Source: Candidatus Avelusimicrobium aviculae (lineage in GTDB: Bacteria; Elusimicrobiota; Elusimicrobia; Elusimicrobiales; Elusimicrobiaceae). Taken from it: DNA of 64,000 bases. The position numbers and the translations under genes are program-made. Of the stretch, positions 26,582 through 36,445 are shown one piece after another. The stretch covers positions 1 to 64,000 of the forward strand of contig CALUXF010000002.1 in assembly GCA_944324655.1 (NCBI GenBank), written 5' to 3'. The notes under the pieces are model-generated. The model had not been told where the DNA came from. It was given only the letters and a program-made list of their open reading frames with translations, and did no database searches. Positions within the stretch are counted from its first letter, which is position 1; the number at the start of each line of letters is the position of its first letter.

Positions 26582-28381
26582 ATGAAAAAAATTGATTTTA
26601 TGCTTACCGCTTTCCGTGACGGGTTTCAATCCGTATACGGGGCGCGTGTGCTGACTAAAGATTTTATGCCCGCGGTGGAAGCTGCGCGCCACGCGGGTAT
26701 TACGCATATGGAATTTGGCGGCGGGGCCCGCTTCCAGGCGCTGTTCTTCTATTGCAATGAAAACGCTTTTGACATGATGGACACGTTCCGCAAAACCGCC
26801 GGGCCGGACGCCAACCTGCAAACCTTGGCCCGCGGCGTAAACGTGGTGGGGTTAGACAGCCAGCCTTCCGACGTTATTAAAGCCCACGCCCAACTGTTTA
26901 AAAAACACGGCACCACCACTATCCGCAATTTTGACGCGTTGAACGACATAAACAACCTCATTTACTCCGGCCAGTGCATTCATGACGCGGGCTTAAAGCA
27001 CGAAGTGTGTGTAACCATGATGTCTTTGGCCCCGGGGTGGGACCCCACCGGCAAAATCCACACGGAAGAATTTTACGAAAAAGTACTGCGCGAAATTTTA
27101 AAATCCGGCGTACCTTTTGACTCCGTCTGCTTTAAAGACGCGTCCGGCACCTCCACCCCCAGCACGGTGGGCAAAACCATCGCCATGGCGCGGCGCATCC
27201 TGCCGCAAGGCACCAAGATTGTGTTCCATACGCATGAAACGGCGGGCAACTCCATCGCCTGCTGCTTGGAAGCCATTAAAGCGGGGGCGGACTCGCTGGA
27301 CTTGTCCATGCAGCCCGTTTCCGGCGGAACCTGCCAGCCTGACATCTTAACCATGTGGCACGCTTTGCGCGGCACGGAATACACCCTGGATATTGATTAC
27401 AAAAAAATCCAAGAAGCGGAAAACGTATTTAAAGACTGCATGAGCAAATACTTCCTGCCGCCGGAAGCCACCGCCGTCAACCCGGAAATTCCTTTCTCCC
27501 CCCTGCCCGGCGGTGCGTTAACCGCCAACACGCAAATGATGCGCGACAATGGCACCTTTGACAAATTCCCCGAAGTGGTAGACGCCATGGGCGAATGCGT
27601 CAAACTGGGCGGGTTCGGCACGTCCGTCACGCCGGTTTCCCAGTTCTATTTCCAACAGGCGTACAGCAACGTAATGTTTGGCCGCTGGAAAAAAATTACC
27701 CCCGGTTACGGCAAAATGGTGCTGGGCTACTTTGGCAAAACCCCGGTGGAACCCGCAGAGGAAGTGGTAAAAGCCGCCAGCCAGCAGCTGGGCTTGGAAC
27801 CCACCGCCAAAACCCCGCTGGAAATTAACGACGCGGACCCCAAAAAAGGCTTAAAACCCGCCAAAGAAAAACTGGAAGCCGCCGGCCTGCCGGTAACGGA
27901 CGAAAACGTGTTCATCGTAGCCACCTGCGCCGACAAAGGGTTAATGTATTTGAAAGGCGAATCCAAAATAAACGGCATCCGCTGGGCCAAAGACGCCAAA
28001 CCCGCCGCCGCGGCGGACGGCGCCAAAACCTGTAAGGTAACCGTAGACGGAACCGCCTATAACGTAAGCTTTGACGGCGACAACGTGGCTGTTGTAAACG
28101 GCAAACGTTTTGCCATTTCCGTAGGCGAAGCGGACGCAAACGCCGCCGCACCGGCCCAATCCTCCGGCACCGCGCAGGAAGTAAAAGCCCCCGTACCGGG
28201 CGCCATTTTGCGCTTCAGCGCCAAGGAAGGGGACAGCGTTTCCGAAGGGCAGGAAATACTGGTGATGGAAGCCATGAAAATGGAAACCGCCATCAGCGCG
28301 CCCAAAGCCGGGACGGTCAGCTTCCTCGTTAAACAGGGGGACCAAGTGCAAACCGGCCACCCCATTGCGCTGATTAAATAG
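26582..28381 (+). CDS. oadA: Oxaloacetate decarboxylase alpha chain (carboxyltransferase plus biotin domain)
   Basis: 599-residue protein moving CO2 from oxaloacetate (or a related 2-oxo acid) to biotin. The TIM-barrel carboxyltransferase has FRDGFQS near residue 11, the reactive lysine K185 in [11 protein letters not shown], and the metal ligands H216 and H218 (FHTHETAG). A second domain spans about 300-460. The C-terminal biotinyl domain holds K566 in EAMKMET, 33 residues from the end. ATG 26582 has GAGGAAG upstream. The pyruvate carboxylase B subunit is a close relative, but oadG and oadB next to it favour the decarboxylase. Confidence 0.93.
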   Translation: MKKIDFMLTAFRDGFQSVYGARVLTKDFMPAVEAARHAGITHMEFGGGARFQALFFYCNENAFDMMDTFRKTAGPDANLQTLARGVNVVGLDSQPSDVIKAHAQLFKKHGTTTIRNFDALNDINNLIYSGQCIHDAGLKHEVCVTMMSLAPGWDPTGKIHTEEFYEKVLREILKSGVPFDSVCFKDASGTSTPSTVGKTIAMARRILPQGTKIVFHTHETAGNSIACCLEAIKAGADSLDLSMQPVSGGTCQPDILTMWHALRGTEYTLDIDYKKIQEAENVFKDCMSKYFLPPEATAVNPEIPFSPLPGGALTANTQMMRDNGTFDKFPEVVDAMGECVKLGGFGTSVTPVSQFYFQQAYSNVMFGRWKKITPGYGKMVLGYFGKTPVEPAEEVVKAASQQLGLEPTAKTPLEINDADPKKGLKPAKEKLEAAGLPVTDENVFIVATCADKGLMYLKGESKINGIRWAKDAKPAAAADGAKTCKVTVDGTAYNVSFDGDNVAVVNGKRFAISVGEADANAAAPAQSSGTAQEVKAPVPGAILRFSAKEGDSVSEGQEILVMEAMKMETAISAPKAGTVSFLVKQGDQVQTGHPIALIK

Positions 28382-28389
28382 GGGGCGTT

Positions 28390-29538
28390 ATGGATATTAC
28401 CGTTGCATTAACTAAAATATTGCATACCACTTCCCTATACGCCATTACCTGGCAGCAGCTGGTAATGATTGGGGTGTGTTTGTTCCTGCTGTGGCTGGGT
28501 ATTAAAAAACAGTTTGAACCGCTGCTCTTAATCCCCATCGCGTTTGGCGGGCTGTTGTCCAACATTCCGGTGGCGGACATGGCCGGCCCCAACGGGTTTT
28601 TGGGCATTGTGTACAACGCCGGCATACAAACGGGTCTTTTCCCGCTGTTTATCTTTATGGCCGTGGGCGCGATGACGGACTTTGGGCCGTTAATCGCCAA
28701 CCCGAAAATGGCCCTATTGGGCGGCGCGGCCCAGTTTGGTATTTTTGCCACGCTTATCGGCGCCATTGCCATAACCAATATGCACATGGGGGACTTGTCT
28801 TTCACCATGAAGCAGGCGGCCTCCATTGGCATTATTGGCGGGGCGGACGGCCCAACGGCCATCTTTTTAACCAGCCGCTTGGCGCCGGAACTGCTAGGCG
28901 CTATTGCCGTGGCGGCGTATTCATACATGGCGCTGGTGCCGATTATCCAGCCCCCCATTATGAAACTGCTGACTACCGAAGCCGAACGCAAAATTAAAAT
29001 GGAGCAGCTGCGCCCCGTAACCAAACGGGAAAAAATCCTCTTCCCGCTTACGCTGCTTTTGCTGTGCGCGTTTTTGCTGCCGGACGCGGCGCCCTTAATC
29101 GGCGCGCTTACGTTTGGCAACCTGATTAAAGAATCCGGCGTGGCGGAACGCTTATCCAAAACCTTGCAAAACGAGTTTTGCAACATCGTGACCATTTTGC
29201 TGGGGTTATCGGTAGGTTCCAAATTGCAGGCCAGCCAATTCTTAACCGCGCAAACGTTGGGTATTTTGGTGCTGGGGGTGGTGGCGTTCTCCATTGCTAC
29301 GGCTTCCGGCGTGTTAATGGCTAAACTAATGAACCTGTTCAGCAAAACCAAAATCAACCCTCTTATCGGTTCGGCCGGGGTATCTGCCGTGCCCATGGCG
29401 GCGCGCGTATCCAACAAATTAGGCTTGGAATACGACAAAAACAACTACCTGCTGATGCACGCCATGGGGCCCAATGTGGCGGGCGTTATCGGCAGTGCGG
29501 TGGCGGCGGGGATTTTGCTTTCTCTGCTTGGCAAATAA
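28390..29538 (+). CDS. oadB: Sodium-pumping decarboxylase beta chain
   Basis: 382-residue polytopic membrane protein that decarboxylates carboxybiotin and exports Na+. The hallmark [23 protein letters not shown] with the pump-region aspartate is intact. The matching C-terminal block ([19 protein letters not shown]...[18 protein letters not shown]) is also present. It lies eight bases after oadA and is the last gene before a strong terminator. It should generate a sodium gradient during fermentation. Confidence 0.95.
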   Translation: MDITVALTKILHTTSLYAITWQQLVMIGVCLFLLWLGIKKQFEPLLLIPIAFGGLLSNIPVADMAGPNGFLGIVYNAGIQTGLFPLFIFMAVGAMTDFGPLIANPKMALLGGAAQFGIFATLIGAIAITNMHMGDLSFTMKQAASIGIIGGADGPTAIFLTSRLAPELLGAIAVAAYSYMALVPIIQPPIMKLLTTEAERKIKMEQLRPVTKREKILFPLTLLLLCAFLLPDAAPLIGALTFGNLIKESGVAERLSKTLQNEFCNIVTILLGLSVGSKLQASQFLTAQTLGILVLGVVAFSIATASGVLMAKLMNLFSKTKINPLIGSAGVSAVPMAARVSNKLGLEYDKNNYLLMHAMGPNVAGVIGSAVAAGILLSLLGK

Positions 29539-29552
29539 AGTTTACCAAAACC

Positions 29553-29584
29553 AAAAACCCCGCTTTTACAAGCGGGGTTTTTTA
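29553..29584 (+). terminator. Terminator of the oad operon
   Basis: ACCCCGCTT pairs with AAGCGGGGT around a TTAC loop, with a T7 run after it and an A5 run before it. Confidence 0.93.
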
Positions 29585-29631
29585 TTTTTATAAAAAGACG
29601 AATATTTTTCCGCAAAAACTAAACGCATGTG

Positions 29632-29664
29632 TAAAAAATTCCCGCCTTTCTTTTTAGGCGGGAA
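29632..29664 (-). terminator. Terminator of znuACB-nth
   Basis: A 9-bp stem TTCCCGCCT / AGGCGGGAA lies at 29639-29664. Only the minus strand has a T-run after the stem, so it serves the convergent minus-strand operon. Confidence 0.82.
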
Positions 29665-29724
29665 CAGCTAAAACAAAATAATAACATCCTTCTTTTATGG
29701 CATGGGCGGCACCGATACGTGCGC

Positions 29725-30375
29725 TCAGGCGGAAACTTTCACCCCGTTTTTGGGGCACAGCCCGCATAGCGCGCAAGCCGTACACACGGGTTTGCGCGCG
29801 TTACACACATTGCGCCCGTGCAAAATAAGCGCAATGGCTATCCAGCCCCAATATTCGTACGGAATAAGACGGATTAAGTCTTTCTCCACCTTTACGGGAT
29901 CCGTCTGTTTGGTAAGCCCTAGGCGCAAAGCCAGCCGCTTTACATGCGTATCCACCACAATGCCTTGCGGGGTTTTAAAATAGTCCCCCAACAGCACATT
30001 GGCCGTTTTTCTGGCTACCCCGCGCAAGGACAGCAAATCCTGCATATTTTGGGGAACCTCTCCATTAAAAGCTTCACAAATGCGCTTGGAACTCTCTATT
30101 AAGGACAGGGCCTTGCTGTGGTAAAAACCGGCGGAGTGGATGATTTCTTCCACCTCTTTGAGATCCGCCGCCGCCAAAGCCTGCGGAGTGGGATATTTTT
30201 TAAATAAGTTTGGGGTAATGGTGTTTACGCGCGCGTCCGTACATTGGGCGGATAAAATCACTGCCATTAACAGCTGCCAGGCGTTTTGGTGGTGAAGCGG
30301 AATGACGTGCTCCGGGTAGAGTTTTTTTAATTCCTTAATTAAGGGAATAACCTCTTTTTTACTTTTCTGCGGCAT
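29725..30375 (-). CDS. nth: Endonuclease III
   Basis: 216-residue bifunctional DNA glycosylase/AP lyase for oxidised pyrimidines. The helix-hairpin-helix has the Schiff-base lysine K123 (LRGVARKTANVLLG), the catalytic aspartate is D142 (VDTHVKR), and the 4Fe-4S ligands are C191, C198, C201 and C207 (C-x6-C-x2-C-x5-C). ATG 30375, with AAGGA upstream, lies inside the znuB 3' end, so it is read with the zinc transporter. Confidence 0.96.
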   Translation of the reverse strand: MPQKSKKEVIPLIKELKKLYPEHVIPLHHQNAWQLLMAVILSAQCTDARVNTITPNLFKKYPTPQALAAADLKEVEEIIHSAGFYHSKALSLIESSKRICEAFNGEVPQNMQDLLSLRGVARKTANVLLGDYFKTPQGIVVDTHVKRLALRLGLTKQTDPVKVEKDLIRLIPYEYWGWIAIALILHGRNVCNARKPVCTACALCGLCPKNGVKVSA

Positions 30376-31183
30376 AGGCGTTCCTTATCCGGCTGTATGC
30401 GTAAGCGCAGGCCAATATGAATAAATTTACCAAAATAATAGTGGCCCCGGAAGGAATATCAAACAAGAAAGACAAATACACCCCCGCCCATACCGCCGCC
30501 AGCGCCAGCCCGGCGGCCCAATACAGCACCTGTTTAAACGTACGCGCCAGCATAAGGGCGGAAACGGGCGGAATGATTAATAAGGCGGAAATAAGAAAAA
30601 TCCCTACCACCTTAAACGCCAACACCACCGCCGCGGACGTAATTAAGGTAAGCGCCAAATTCACCGCGCGCACGTTAATGCCGCGCGTATGGGCAAACGG
30701 CGCATCAAATGAAGCGGAAACCAAATCCCGGTAAAACACAATGACAAAAAACAACAAAATAACCAGCAATACAGCGCACAGAATCACTTCATCCGTGCCC
30801 ACGGTTAAAATACTGCCAAATAAATAGCCAAACAAATCCGTATTAAACCCGCCGGCCAGGCTGGTAATAAAAATACCCACCGCCAGCCCCGCCGCGCTGA
30901 TGATGCCGATGGCCGCGTCCCCATAAATGCGGAATTTTTCCGTCAGTTTTAAAATCCCCAAAGAGGACGCCATCACCACCGGAATAGAAACATACACCGG
31001 CGAAGCCCCCATTAGCAGCGCCGCCGCCACCCCGGTTAAACACACGTGGCTGAGGCCGTCCCCAATTAAAGAAAGCCGTTTAAGCACCAAAAACACACCC
31101 AGCAACGCGCAAATAACCGCCGCCAAAGAGCCCGCCAACAGCCCGCGCTGCACAAAGCCGTAACTTAAAAATTCACTCAGCAT
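30359..31183 (-). CDS. znuB: Zinc/manganese ABC transporter permease
   Basis: 274-residue permease of the ABC-3 family with about eight membrane helices. Visible marks are GVFLVLKRLSLIGDGLSHVCLTG near the N terminus (coupling region) and the HTRGINVRAVNLALT and GIFLISALLIIPPVSALML blocks. It overlaps znuC by 11 bases and nth by 17 bases. Confidence 0.93.
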   Translation of the reverse strand: MLSEFLSYGFVQRGLLAGSLAAVICALLGVFLVLKRLSLIGDGLSHVCLTGVAAALLMGASPVYVSIPVVMASSLGILKLTEKFRIYGDAAIGIISAAGLAVGIFITSLAGGFNTDLFGYLFGSILTVGTDEVILCAVLLVILLFFVIVFYRDLVSASFDAPFAHTRGINVRAVNLALTLITSAAVVLAFKVVGIFLISALLIIPPVSALMLARTFKQVLYWAAGLALAAVWAGVYLSFLFDIPSGATIILVNLFILACAYAYSRIRNAYAAEK

Positions 31184-31970
31184 GGTCTTTCTCCCCGCAG
31201 TGGCAGCCCAAAGGGCAGTGCCCGTTATTATGCAAGTGGTCTATGGTGTGTTGGGCAAAAGCGCCCAGCTTGGCGGCCACTTTTTCCGATTGGCAAAACT
31301 CCTGCTTGGTGCCGTAGAAAACCAATTCCTTATCCACGTACATAAATTTAGAAATGTATTTGCCCACTTCGCCCGTGTCATGCGTGATGAGCAAAATGGT
31401 TACCCCGTGGCGGGAGTTTAACTCCCCCAGCAAACTAAAAAAATCTTCCCGGCTGCCCGCGTCCAACGCGGCGGAGGGCTCGTCCAAAATCAATAATTCC
31501 GGGCGGCTTACCAAGGCGCGCGCCAACAATACGCGCTGCTGCTGGCCGACGGATAAATCGTGAAAAATCCGCTTGGCGTAGCTTAGCGTATTGGTTTTTT
31601 CCAACGCGTCATATACTTTTTTTAAATCTCCGTGGGTTACCCGGTTGTGAAAGCGCTCAAACCCAAGCCCCATAAACACCACTTCTTCCACTGAAATAGG
31701 AAACCGGCTCTGCGCCACCGGGCTTTTTTGCGCCAGATAGCCTATTTTTTTCCAGTCTTTAAATTGCCCCAAATCCTGCCCGAACAAACGCACCGCGCCT
31801 TGGGCTTTTTCCAACCCTAACAGCACTTTTAACAAAGTGGTTTTTCCGCCGCCGTTGGGACCGATGAGTCCCACATAATCCCCCGGCTGAACCTGAAAAG
31901 AAATATCATCCAGCACCCAGGCCGTTTCATACCGAAAGCGCACCCCCCTGGCTTCAATTACGGCTGGCAT
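31173..31970 (-). CDS. znuC: Zinc/manganese ABC transporter ATPase with His/Cys-rich tail
   Basis: 265-residue ATPase. Walker A is GPNGGGKTTL, the signature is LSVGQQQR, Walker B is LLILDEPSAALD, and the switch His is in LLITHD. After the ATPase fold, the last 25 residues are rich in His and Cys (DHLHNNGHCPLGCHCG), a likely metal-binding tail. It starts inside the 3' end of znuA. Confidence 0.93.
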   Translation of the reverse strand: MPAVIEARGVRFRYETAWVLDDISFQVQPGDYVGLIGPNGGGKTTLLKVLLGLEKAQGAVRLFGQDLGQFKDWKKIGYLAQKSPVAQSRFPISVEEVVFMGLGFERFHNRVTHGDLKKVYDALEKTNTLSYAKRIFHDLSVGQQQRVLLARALVSRPELLILDEPSAALDAGSREDFFSLLGELNSRHGVTILLITHDTGEVGKYISKFMYVDKELVFYGTKQEFCQSEKVAAKLGAFAQHTIDHLHNNGHCPLGCHCGEKDHAE

Positions 31971-32857
31971 TCAAGCCCCCTTTGCAAACTGGATAAATTA
32001 CGGCGCATTAAATCGGCATAGGTTACATTGTTTTGCGCGTCTTGCAGGCTTACGTGTTCCACGGTATACAGGGGCAACAACTTGGCGCCCGTTTCTTTAG
32101 CCACTACGCCGGCTAAATTTTGGGAGAGGGCCTCTTCCGTAAATACATACGGCACGCCGGAATTTTTAACCAAATCCACCACTTGCGCCAAACGTTTAAC
32201 GGAATGTTCCCCGTCGTGCGAAGTGCCCGCCAAGGCGGTCAGTTCCAGCCCGTAGCGGGAGGCCAAATTGCCAAAAGCCAAATGCCCCACGTGCACAATG
32301 CGCCGCTGACGGCAATTGGCAAGAGCGGCAGAAAAGGCTTGTTCCAGCTCGTCCAGCTGCGTATTAAACGCGGCTAAATTGGAGGCGTACACGTCTTGAT
32401 GAGCGGGGTCTTTTTCCTGCAAAGCTTGGGCAATGGCCCGGGCAAACGGGCGCATATTGTCAAAGTCCATCCAGATATGCGGGTCTTTGGAAGGTTTGGC
32501 TGATTGAGCCGCCTCCACCACCACGGCCCCTTCTTTTACGTTTTCCGCGATATCCGTTACCCACGGTTCTATGCGGCCGGATACATAAATAAATACGTCC
32601 GCCCCGTGCACGGCAATAATGGCCCCGGGGGTGGGCTCAAAAGAATGGGGCTCCGCATTGGCGGGAAGCAGCATAGACAAATCTATAAGCTCCCCCCCTA
32701 TCTGTTTGGCTACGGTATAGGGTACGTAGCCGGAGACCACCACTTTTATTTTTCCGTCCGCTCCCGGCCCTTGCGGGCGGGAGCTGTTGGCGGACCAAAA
32801 CCAAAATACACCGCCAACCAACAATATGAGCAAGACAAAAAAGAGTATTTTCTTCAT
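31958..32857 (-). CDS. znuA: Zinc/manganese-binding periplasmic protein
   Basis: 299-residue solute-binding protein of the ZnuA/TroA cluster. An N-terminal hydrophobic export segment (about 3-24) has no lipobox. Probable metal ligands are the His in NAEPHSFEP, HIWMD and HVGHLAF, and the late acidic/His block. The long His-rich loop typical of ZnuA is absent, so manganese is also possible. AAAGGA lies six bases before the start. Confidence 0.88.
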   Translation of the reverse strand: MKKILFFVLLILLVGGVFWFWSANSSRPQGPGADGKIKVVVSGYVPYTVAKQIGGELIDLSMLLPANAEPHSFEPTPGAIIAVHGADVFIYVSGRIEPWVTDIAENVKEGAVVVEAAQSAKPSKDPHIWMDFDNMRPFARAIAQALQEKDPAHQDVYASNLAAFNTQLDELEQAFSAALANCRQRRIVHVGHLAFGNLASRYGLELTALAGTSHDGEHSVKRLAQVVDLVKNSGVPYVFTEEALSQNLAGVVAKETGAKLLPLYTVEHVSLQDAQNNVTYADLMRRNLSSLQRGLECQP

Positions 32858-32874
32858 AAATTTCCTTTATATAT

Positions 32875-32880
32875 ATTATA
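32875..32880 (-). promoter_or_regulatory. -10 element of the znu operon
   Basis: A perfect TATAAT on the minus strand predicts a leader of about 11 bases that consists of little more than the AAAGGA ribosome site. No Zur-like palindrome is evident. Confidence 0.55.
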
Positions 32881-34132
32881 CTTTTTTACTCAAGCGCCCT
32901 TTTTGGCAAACCCAAGCCAAAACACGCCGCGCGGCATCAACCAACCCCGCCGCGCACAGCACCGCAAACAAAACCAATACGGCAAAACGGCATACCAGCG
33001 TTTCCCCAAACAACGCCACGTTGCCCGCGTACCAGCTTTTAGGCAAAGCAAACAACCATACCGGAAGCCATATAATAAGAAACAAAGCAAAACAAAACCA
33101 ATCCAAAGGGGATTTTTTATCCGCTTCGTCCACCAGCAACACAAACGCCGGGAATAATAAAATCAAAGCGTAAAACCCGCTCATCTGCGGCACCAGCGCC
33201 ATTAAACACCCCGCCAGCGCCCACGCCCGCCACGTTTTTTTGCTAAACCAAGCGGCCAAAGCCCCCACCCCTAGCACACTATAAGAAACGGCGTGTATCC
33301 CCGCCAGGGAAACCGGCTTCCCCAGCCAATACGACACCAGCATAAATGTATTGGGCGCGCTGACCTCATAGCCAAACCCGCCAAAACGCCTAAGGTAATT
33401 TAAATGCAGCTGCATATTGCGCCACAAACGGTGGTACACGGCCTCCGGTCCGCCGTACAAAAAAGAAGGCAATAACAGCAAAGCCGCCGTATAAACGCCC
33501 AACATCAAAATATCTTTCCAACGTCTTTCCCGCACCAAAATAATGCCCAGCGCCAGCGGATAAATTTTACACGCCCCGGCCGCCGCCAAACAAATAAGCG
33601 CCAAGTGGCGCACCCAGGGGAGGGGGCTGTCTTTCCAACGCAAAAAACCTAAGATTAACAGAAGTACGGGGAAAATAAAATTAGCCCGCTCAAACTGAAA
33701 TAAAAACGGGGCCGAAAACAAAGCCGCCGTTAAAAACAGCGCTCTTTCTTTTTTCTCCCCTTTTTTAATCCCTAATACCAACGCGCAAAACAGATATATC
33801 CCCGCTATTTGATACAACGCATATAATCCCGTCCCCTGCCAGCTGGCCCGCAAAGTGACCGCGCCGCCTTGCCATATCTCCGGGGGGAAACAAAGACCGA
33901 TTGCGTTATAAAACGCCATAGGCAAGGGCGGATACAAACTGGCCGTGCCGGACAAAGCGGCATAAATAGGATTAAAAAAATCCATGCCCATATCCCACTT
34001 ATTTCCATAAAACAAACAGTATGGGTTGGCCGTTCCCAGCAGAACCCCCGCACCTGCCGCCAGCACCCCGGTTAATACCACTACGCAAAACAAAAAACTC
34101 ATGGTATTTTTTTTATAAAACCACATACACAC
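32876..34132 (-). CDS. Polytopic membrane protein, GT-C / GT87-like
   Basis: 418-residue protein with about ten hydrophobic helices. The first long loop holds GMDFFNPIYAALSG...LYPPLPMAFYNA, and later segments read FQFERANFIFPVLLLILGFL and KIYPLALGIILVRERRWK. These resemble polyprenyl-phosphate mannosyltransferases of the GT87/DUF2029 type that build glycolipids on the outer face. GTG 34132 is chosen because GGAGG lies six bases before it; ATG 34126 is possible. Substrate unknown. Confidence 0.6.
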   Translation of the reverse strand: MCMWFYKKNTMSFLFCVVVLTGVLAAGAGVLLGTANPYCLFYGNKWDMGMDFFNPIYAALSGTASLYPPLPMAFYNAIGLCFPPEIWQGGAVTLRASWQGTGLYALYQIAGIYLFCALVLGIKKGEKKERALFLTAALFSAPFLFQFERANFIFPVLLLILGFLRWKDSPLPWVRHLALICLAAAGACKIYPLALGIILVRERRWKDILMLGVYTAALLLLPSFLYGGPEAVYHRLWRNMQLHLNYLRRFGGFGYEVSAPNTFMLVSYWLGKPVSLAGIHAVSYSVLGVGALAAWFSKKTWRAWALAGCLMALVPQMSGFYALILLFPAFVLLVDEADKKSPLDWFCFALFLIIWLPVWLFALPKSWYAGNVALFGETLVCRFAVLVLFAVLCAAGLVDAARRVLAWVCQKGRLSKKV

Positions 34133-34205
34133 CTATCCTCCGCAGAAGGAAAGTAAAAAATGGGATAGGTATATTTTATAAAACTTACCCCGCTTAACAA
34201 TTTAC

Positions 34206-34211
34206 TATAAT
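34206..34211 (+). promoter_or_regulatory. -10 element of the EamA transporter-thrC operon
   Basis: TATAAT, preceded by AC rather than TG, lies 23 bases before ATG 34235. This leaves a short leader with GGAGG at 34221-34225. It is a normal leadered promoter, unlike the leaderless candidates. Confidence 0.55.
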
Positions 34212-34234
34212 GTTATTTACGGAGGTTTTTATAC

Positions 34235-35122
34235 ATGAGTTACTTACTGGCGTTTTGTTTGGCCCTGTGTTGGGGCACGGCCTTTCTGGCTTCTAAAAAC
34301 ATGGTGGAAGCCCTGCCGCCTTATTGGAGCACCTTTTTCCGCGTGGCGGCCGGCTTGGCGTTTTTCCTTGTATTATACGGGGTGCAGCGCAAAAGCTTAA
34401 AAATTAATCCGCGCGAGCTGTGGCGCCCGTGGCTTATTGGTTTTTTACTTATTTTATTTCCGTTTGCGGCAATCTCCTGGGGGCAGCGGTTTGTGGCCCC
34501 TACCATTGGAGGTATTTTTAACGGTACCGTGCCCATATGGTCTTTCATCGCCGGGGCAATTATCTTAAAAGGGGAAGACCGCTTTACCTGGCGCCGCGCC
34601 ATCGGGGTAACCATCGGTATGGCGGGGCTGCTAATTATTGTTTGGCCCTCTTTTACTTTAGGCAGTGACAAAATGGCCCTTTACGGCTGTTTTGCGTTTT
34701 TATTAATGGCGTGGTCTTACAGTTTAGGAAACGTCATTACCAAGCTGGTCATGGTGGACAATACTTCCGTTACGCTGGAAGCCAACACGTTCCACCAATA
34801 TTTGTTTTCCGCCGTGGTGCTGGTGATTGTGGCCGCACTGGCGGAGCCGTTCCCCCCCGCTTCGGCATTTAGTTTAAAAGTGGTGTTGTCCATTTTCAGC
34901 GCGGGTATTTTTTCTTCCGCGGTGGCTTTCCTGCTGATGGTGGCCTTAATCAAACGCTGGGGGGCTACCCGCATGGCCTCTGTTACTTATTTCACGCCGG
35001 TGGTAGCCATGGCCAGCGATATTATCGCCCGCGGGCGTATTCCTTCCGGCATGGAAATCATCGGGCTTGCAATTATTTTTGTAAGCTTATTTTTAATACA
35101 AAAACCGGTAAACGCCAAATAA
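34235..35122 (+). CDS. EamA-family (DMT) transporter
   Basis: 295-residue protein with ten predicted membrane helices in two EamA repeats (about 1-140 and 150-290). Typical segments are LALCWGTAFLASKNMVEALPP at the start, the loop FVAPTIGGIFNGTVPIW, and VALIKRWGATRMASVTYFTPVVA in the second repeat. Such proteins export amino acids or other metabolites. It is seven bases upstream of thrC, so export of threonine or a related compound is a reasonable guess, not more. Confidence 0.88.
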   Translation: MSYLLAFCLALCWGTAFLASKNMVEALPPYWSTFFRVAAGLAFFLVLYGVQRKSLKINPRELWRPWLIGFLLILFPFAAISWGQRFVAPTIGGIFNGTVPIWSFIAGAIILKGEDRFTWRRAIGVTIGMAGLLIIVWPSFTLGSDKMALYGCFAFLLMAWSYSLGNVITKLVMVDNTSVTLEANTFHQYLFSAVVLVIVAALAEPFPPASAFSLKVVLSIFSAGIFSSAVAFLLMVALIKRWGATRMASVTYFTPVVAMASDIIARGRIPSGMEIIGLAIIFVSLFLIQKPVNAK

Positions 35123-35129
35123 ACCCTTT

Positions 35130-36368
35130 ATGAAAAAAATCTTAAACCTGCAATGCATCAACTGCGGCAAAGAACACAAAACCAGCGAAACGGATTTTGT
35201 GTGTACGGCCTGCGGCGGAAATTTGGAAGTGAATTATGACTATAAATTAATTTCCAAACGTTTCAGCATCGGCAAATTAAAAGACAACCGGGAATACAAC
35301 ATGTGGCGCTATATGGACCTGCTTCCTATTGACGACCACGACAAAGTGCCCAATGTACACGTAGGCTGGACGCCGCTGTACCGCTGCAAAAAATTGGCCA
35401 AAGAGCTGCATATTTCTAATTTGTTTATTAAAGACGAGGGACGCAACCCCACCGGTTCCATTAAAGACCGCGGAAGCGCCGTGGCCGTGGCCCGCGCGGT
35501 GGAACTAGATAAAGAAATTATCGCCGACGCTTCCACCGGAAACGCCAGCGATTCTCTAGCCTGCCTGACCGCCAGCCTGCCCATGAAGAGCGTTATTTTC
35601 GCTCCCACCTCCGTACCGGAACCCAAACTGGTGCAGCTGCTGGTATACGGGGCGGATGTCATAGCGGTGGAAGGTTCTTATGATGACGCCTTTGAGCTGT
35701 GCAAACAAACCGTGGAACAATATGGCTGGTATTCCCGCGCGGCGGGGTTTAACCCTTATACGCGCGAAGGCAAAAAAACTTGCGCTTTTGAAATTTGTGA
35801 ACAGCTGGAATGGGAAGCCCCGGACAAAGTAATTGTGGCCGTGGGGGACGGAACCATTTTATGCGGCTTATGGAAAGGATTTGTGGATTTCGCCAAACTG
35901 GGCATTATTGAATCCATGCCGCAAATGATTGCCGTGCAAGCCCAAGGAAGCGCCGCCATTAAAGAAGCGTTTGACGCAAAACGCGAGGTCCGTTCCGTTA
36001 AGGCCCATACGGTGGCGGACAGTATTTTGGTAAATTACCCGCGCGACGCGGCGCTGGCTATGCAGGCGCTGGAAGAATCCCACGGGTTTGCCGTTTCGGT
36101 AACGGACGAGGAAATCATCACCGCCATACCGGAACTGGCCCGCAAAGCCAATATTTTTGCCGAACCCGCCGGGGCGGCCACTTATGCCGCGCTGAAAAAA
36201 TTGGTGGCGGAAGGAAAGATAGAACATGATGAATCCGTCTGCCTGATTATAGGCGGCAACGGGTTAAAGGATACGGACTCCGCCTTAAAAGCGGTTCAAA
36301 CGGCGGATATTATCCCCGCCAATATGAACGCCGTGCGCCAAGAACTGAAAAAGAAAGGGCTTATTTAA
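35130..36368 (+). CDS. thrC: Threonine synthase
   Basis: 412-residue PLP enzyme turning O-phosphohomoserine into threonine. An N-terminal zinc-ribbon-like segment has CINC and CTAC pairs (about residues 9-29). The PLP lysine is K112 in NPTGSIKDRG, with the ASTGNASDSLA phosphate loop and GDGTILCGLW after it. The Cys pairs are found in the class of threonine synthases with a short N-terminal zinc finger. A bidirectional terminator follows. Confidence 0.94.
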   Translation: MKKILNLQCINCGKEHKTSETDFVCTACGGNLEVNYDYKLISKRFSIGKLKDNREYNMWRYMDLLPIDDHDKVPNVHVGWTPLYRCKKLAKELHISNLFIKDEGRNPTGSIKDRGSAVAVARAVELDKEIIADASTGNASDSLACLTASLPMKSVIFAPTSVPEPKLVQLLVYGADVIAVEGSYDDAFELCKQTVEQYGWYSRAAGFNPYTREGKKTCAFEICEQLEWEAPDKVIVAVGDGTILCGLWKGFVDFAKLGIIESMPQMIAVQAQGSAAIKEAFDAKREVRSVKAHTVADSILVNYPRDAALAMQALEESHGFAVSVTDEEIITAIPELARKANIFAEPAGAATYAALKKLVAEGKIEHDESVCLIIGGNGLKDTDSALKAVQTADIIPANMNAVRQELKKKGLI

Positions 36369-36384
36369 GCCCAAAAATTCATTT

Positions 36385-36411
36385 AAAACCCCGGGTTCGG
36401 CCCGGGGTTTT
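36385..36411. terminator. Bidirectional terminator after thrC
   Basis: An 11-bp perfect stem AAAACCCCGGG / CCCGGGGTTTT around TTCGG. It serves thrC and the convergent small gene. Confidence 0.93.
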
Positions 36412-36445
36412 CATTTTACATGTTTTATAAATGATTCTGCCGCCG

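Noticed and set aside
28374-29444. 356-codon open frame antisense to oadB
   Set aside because: Shadow of a membrane-protein gene whose plus-strand reading is an unmistakable OadB; no ribosome site or family match on the minus strand.
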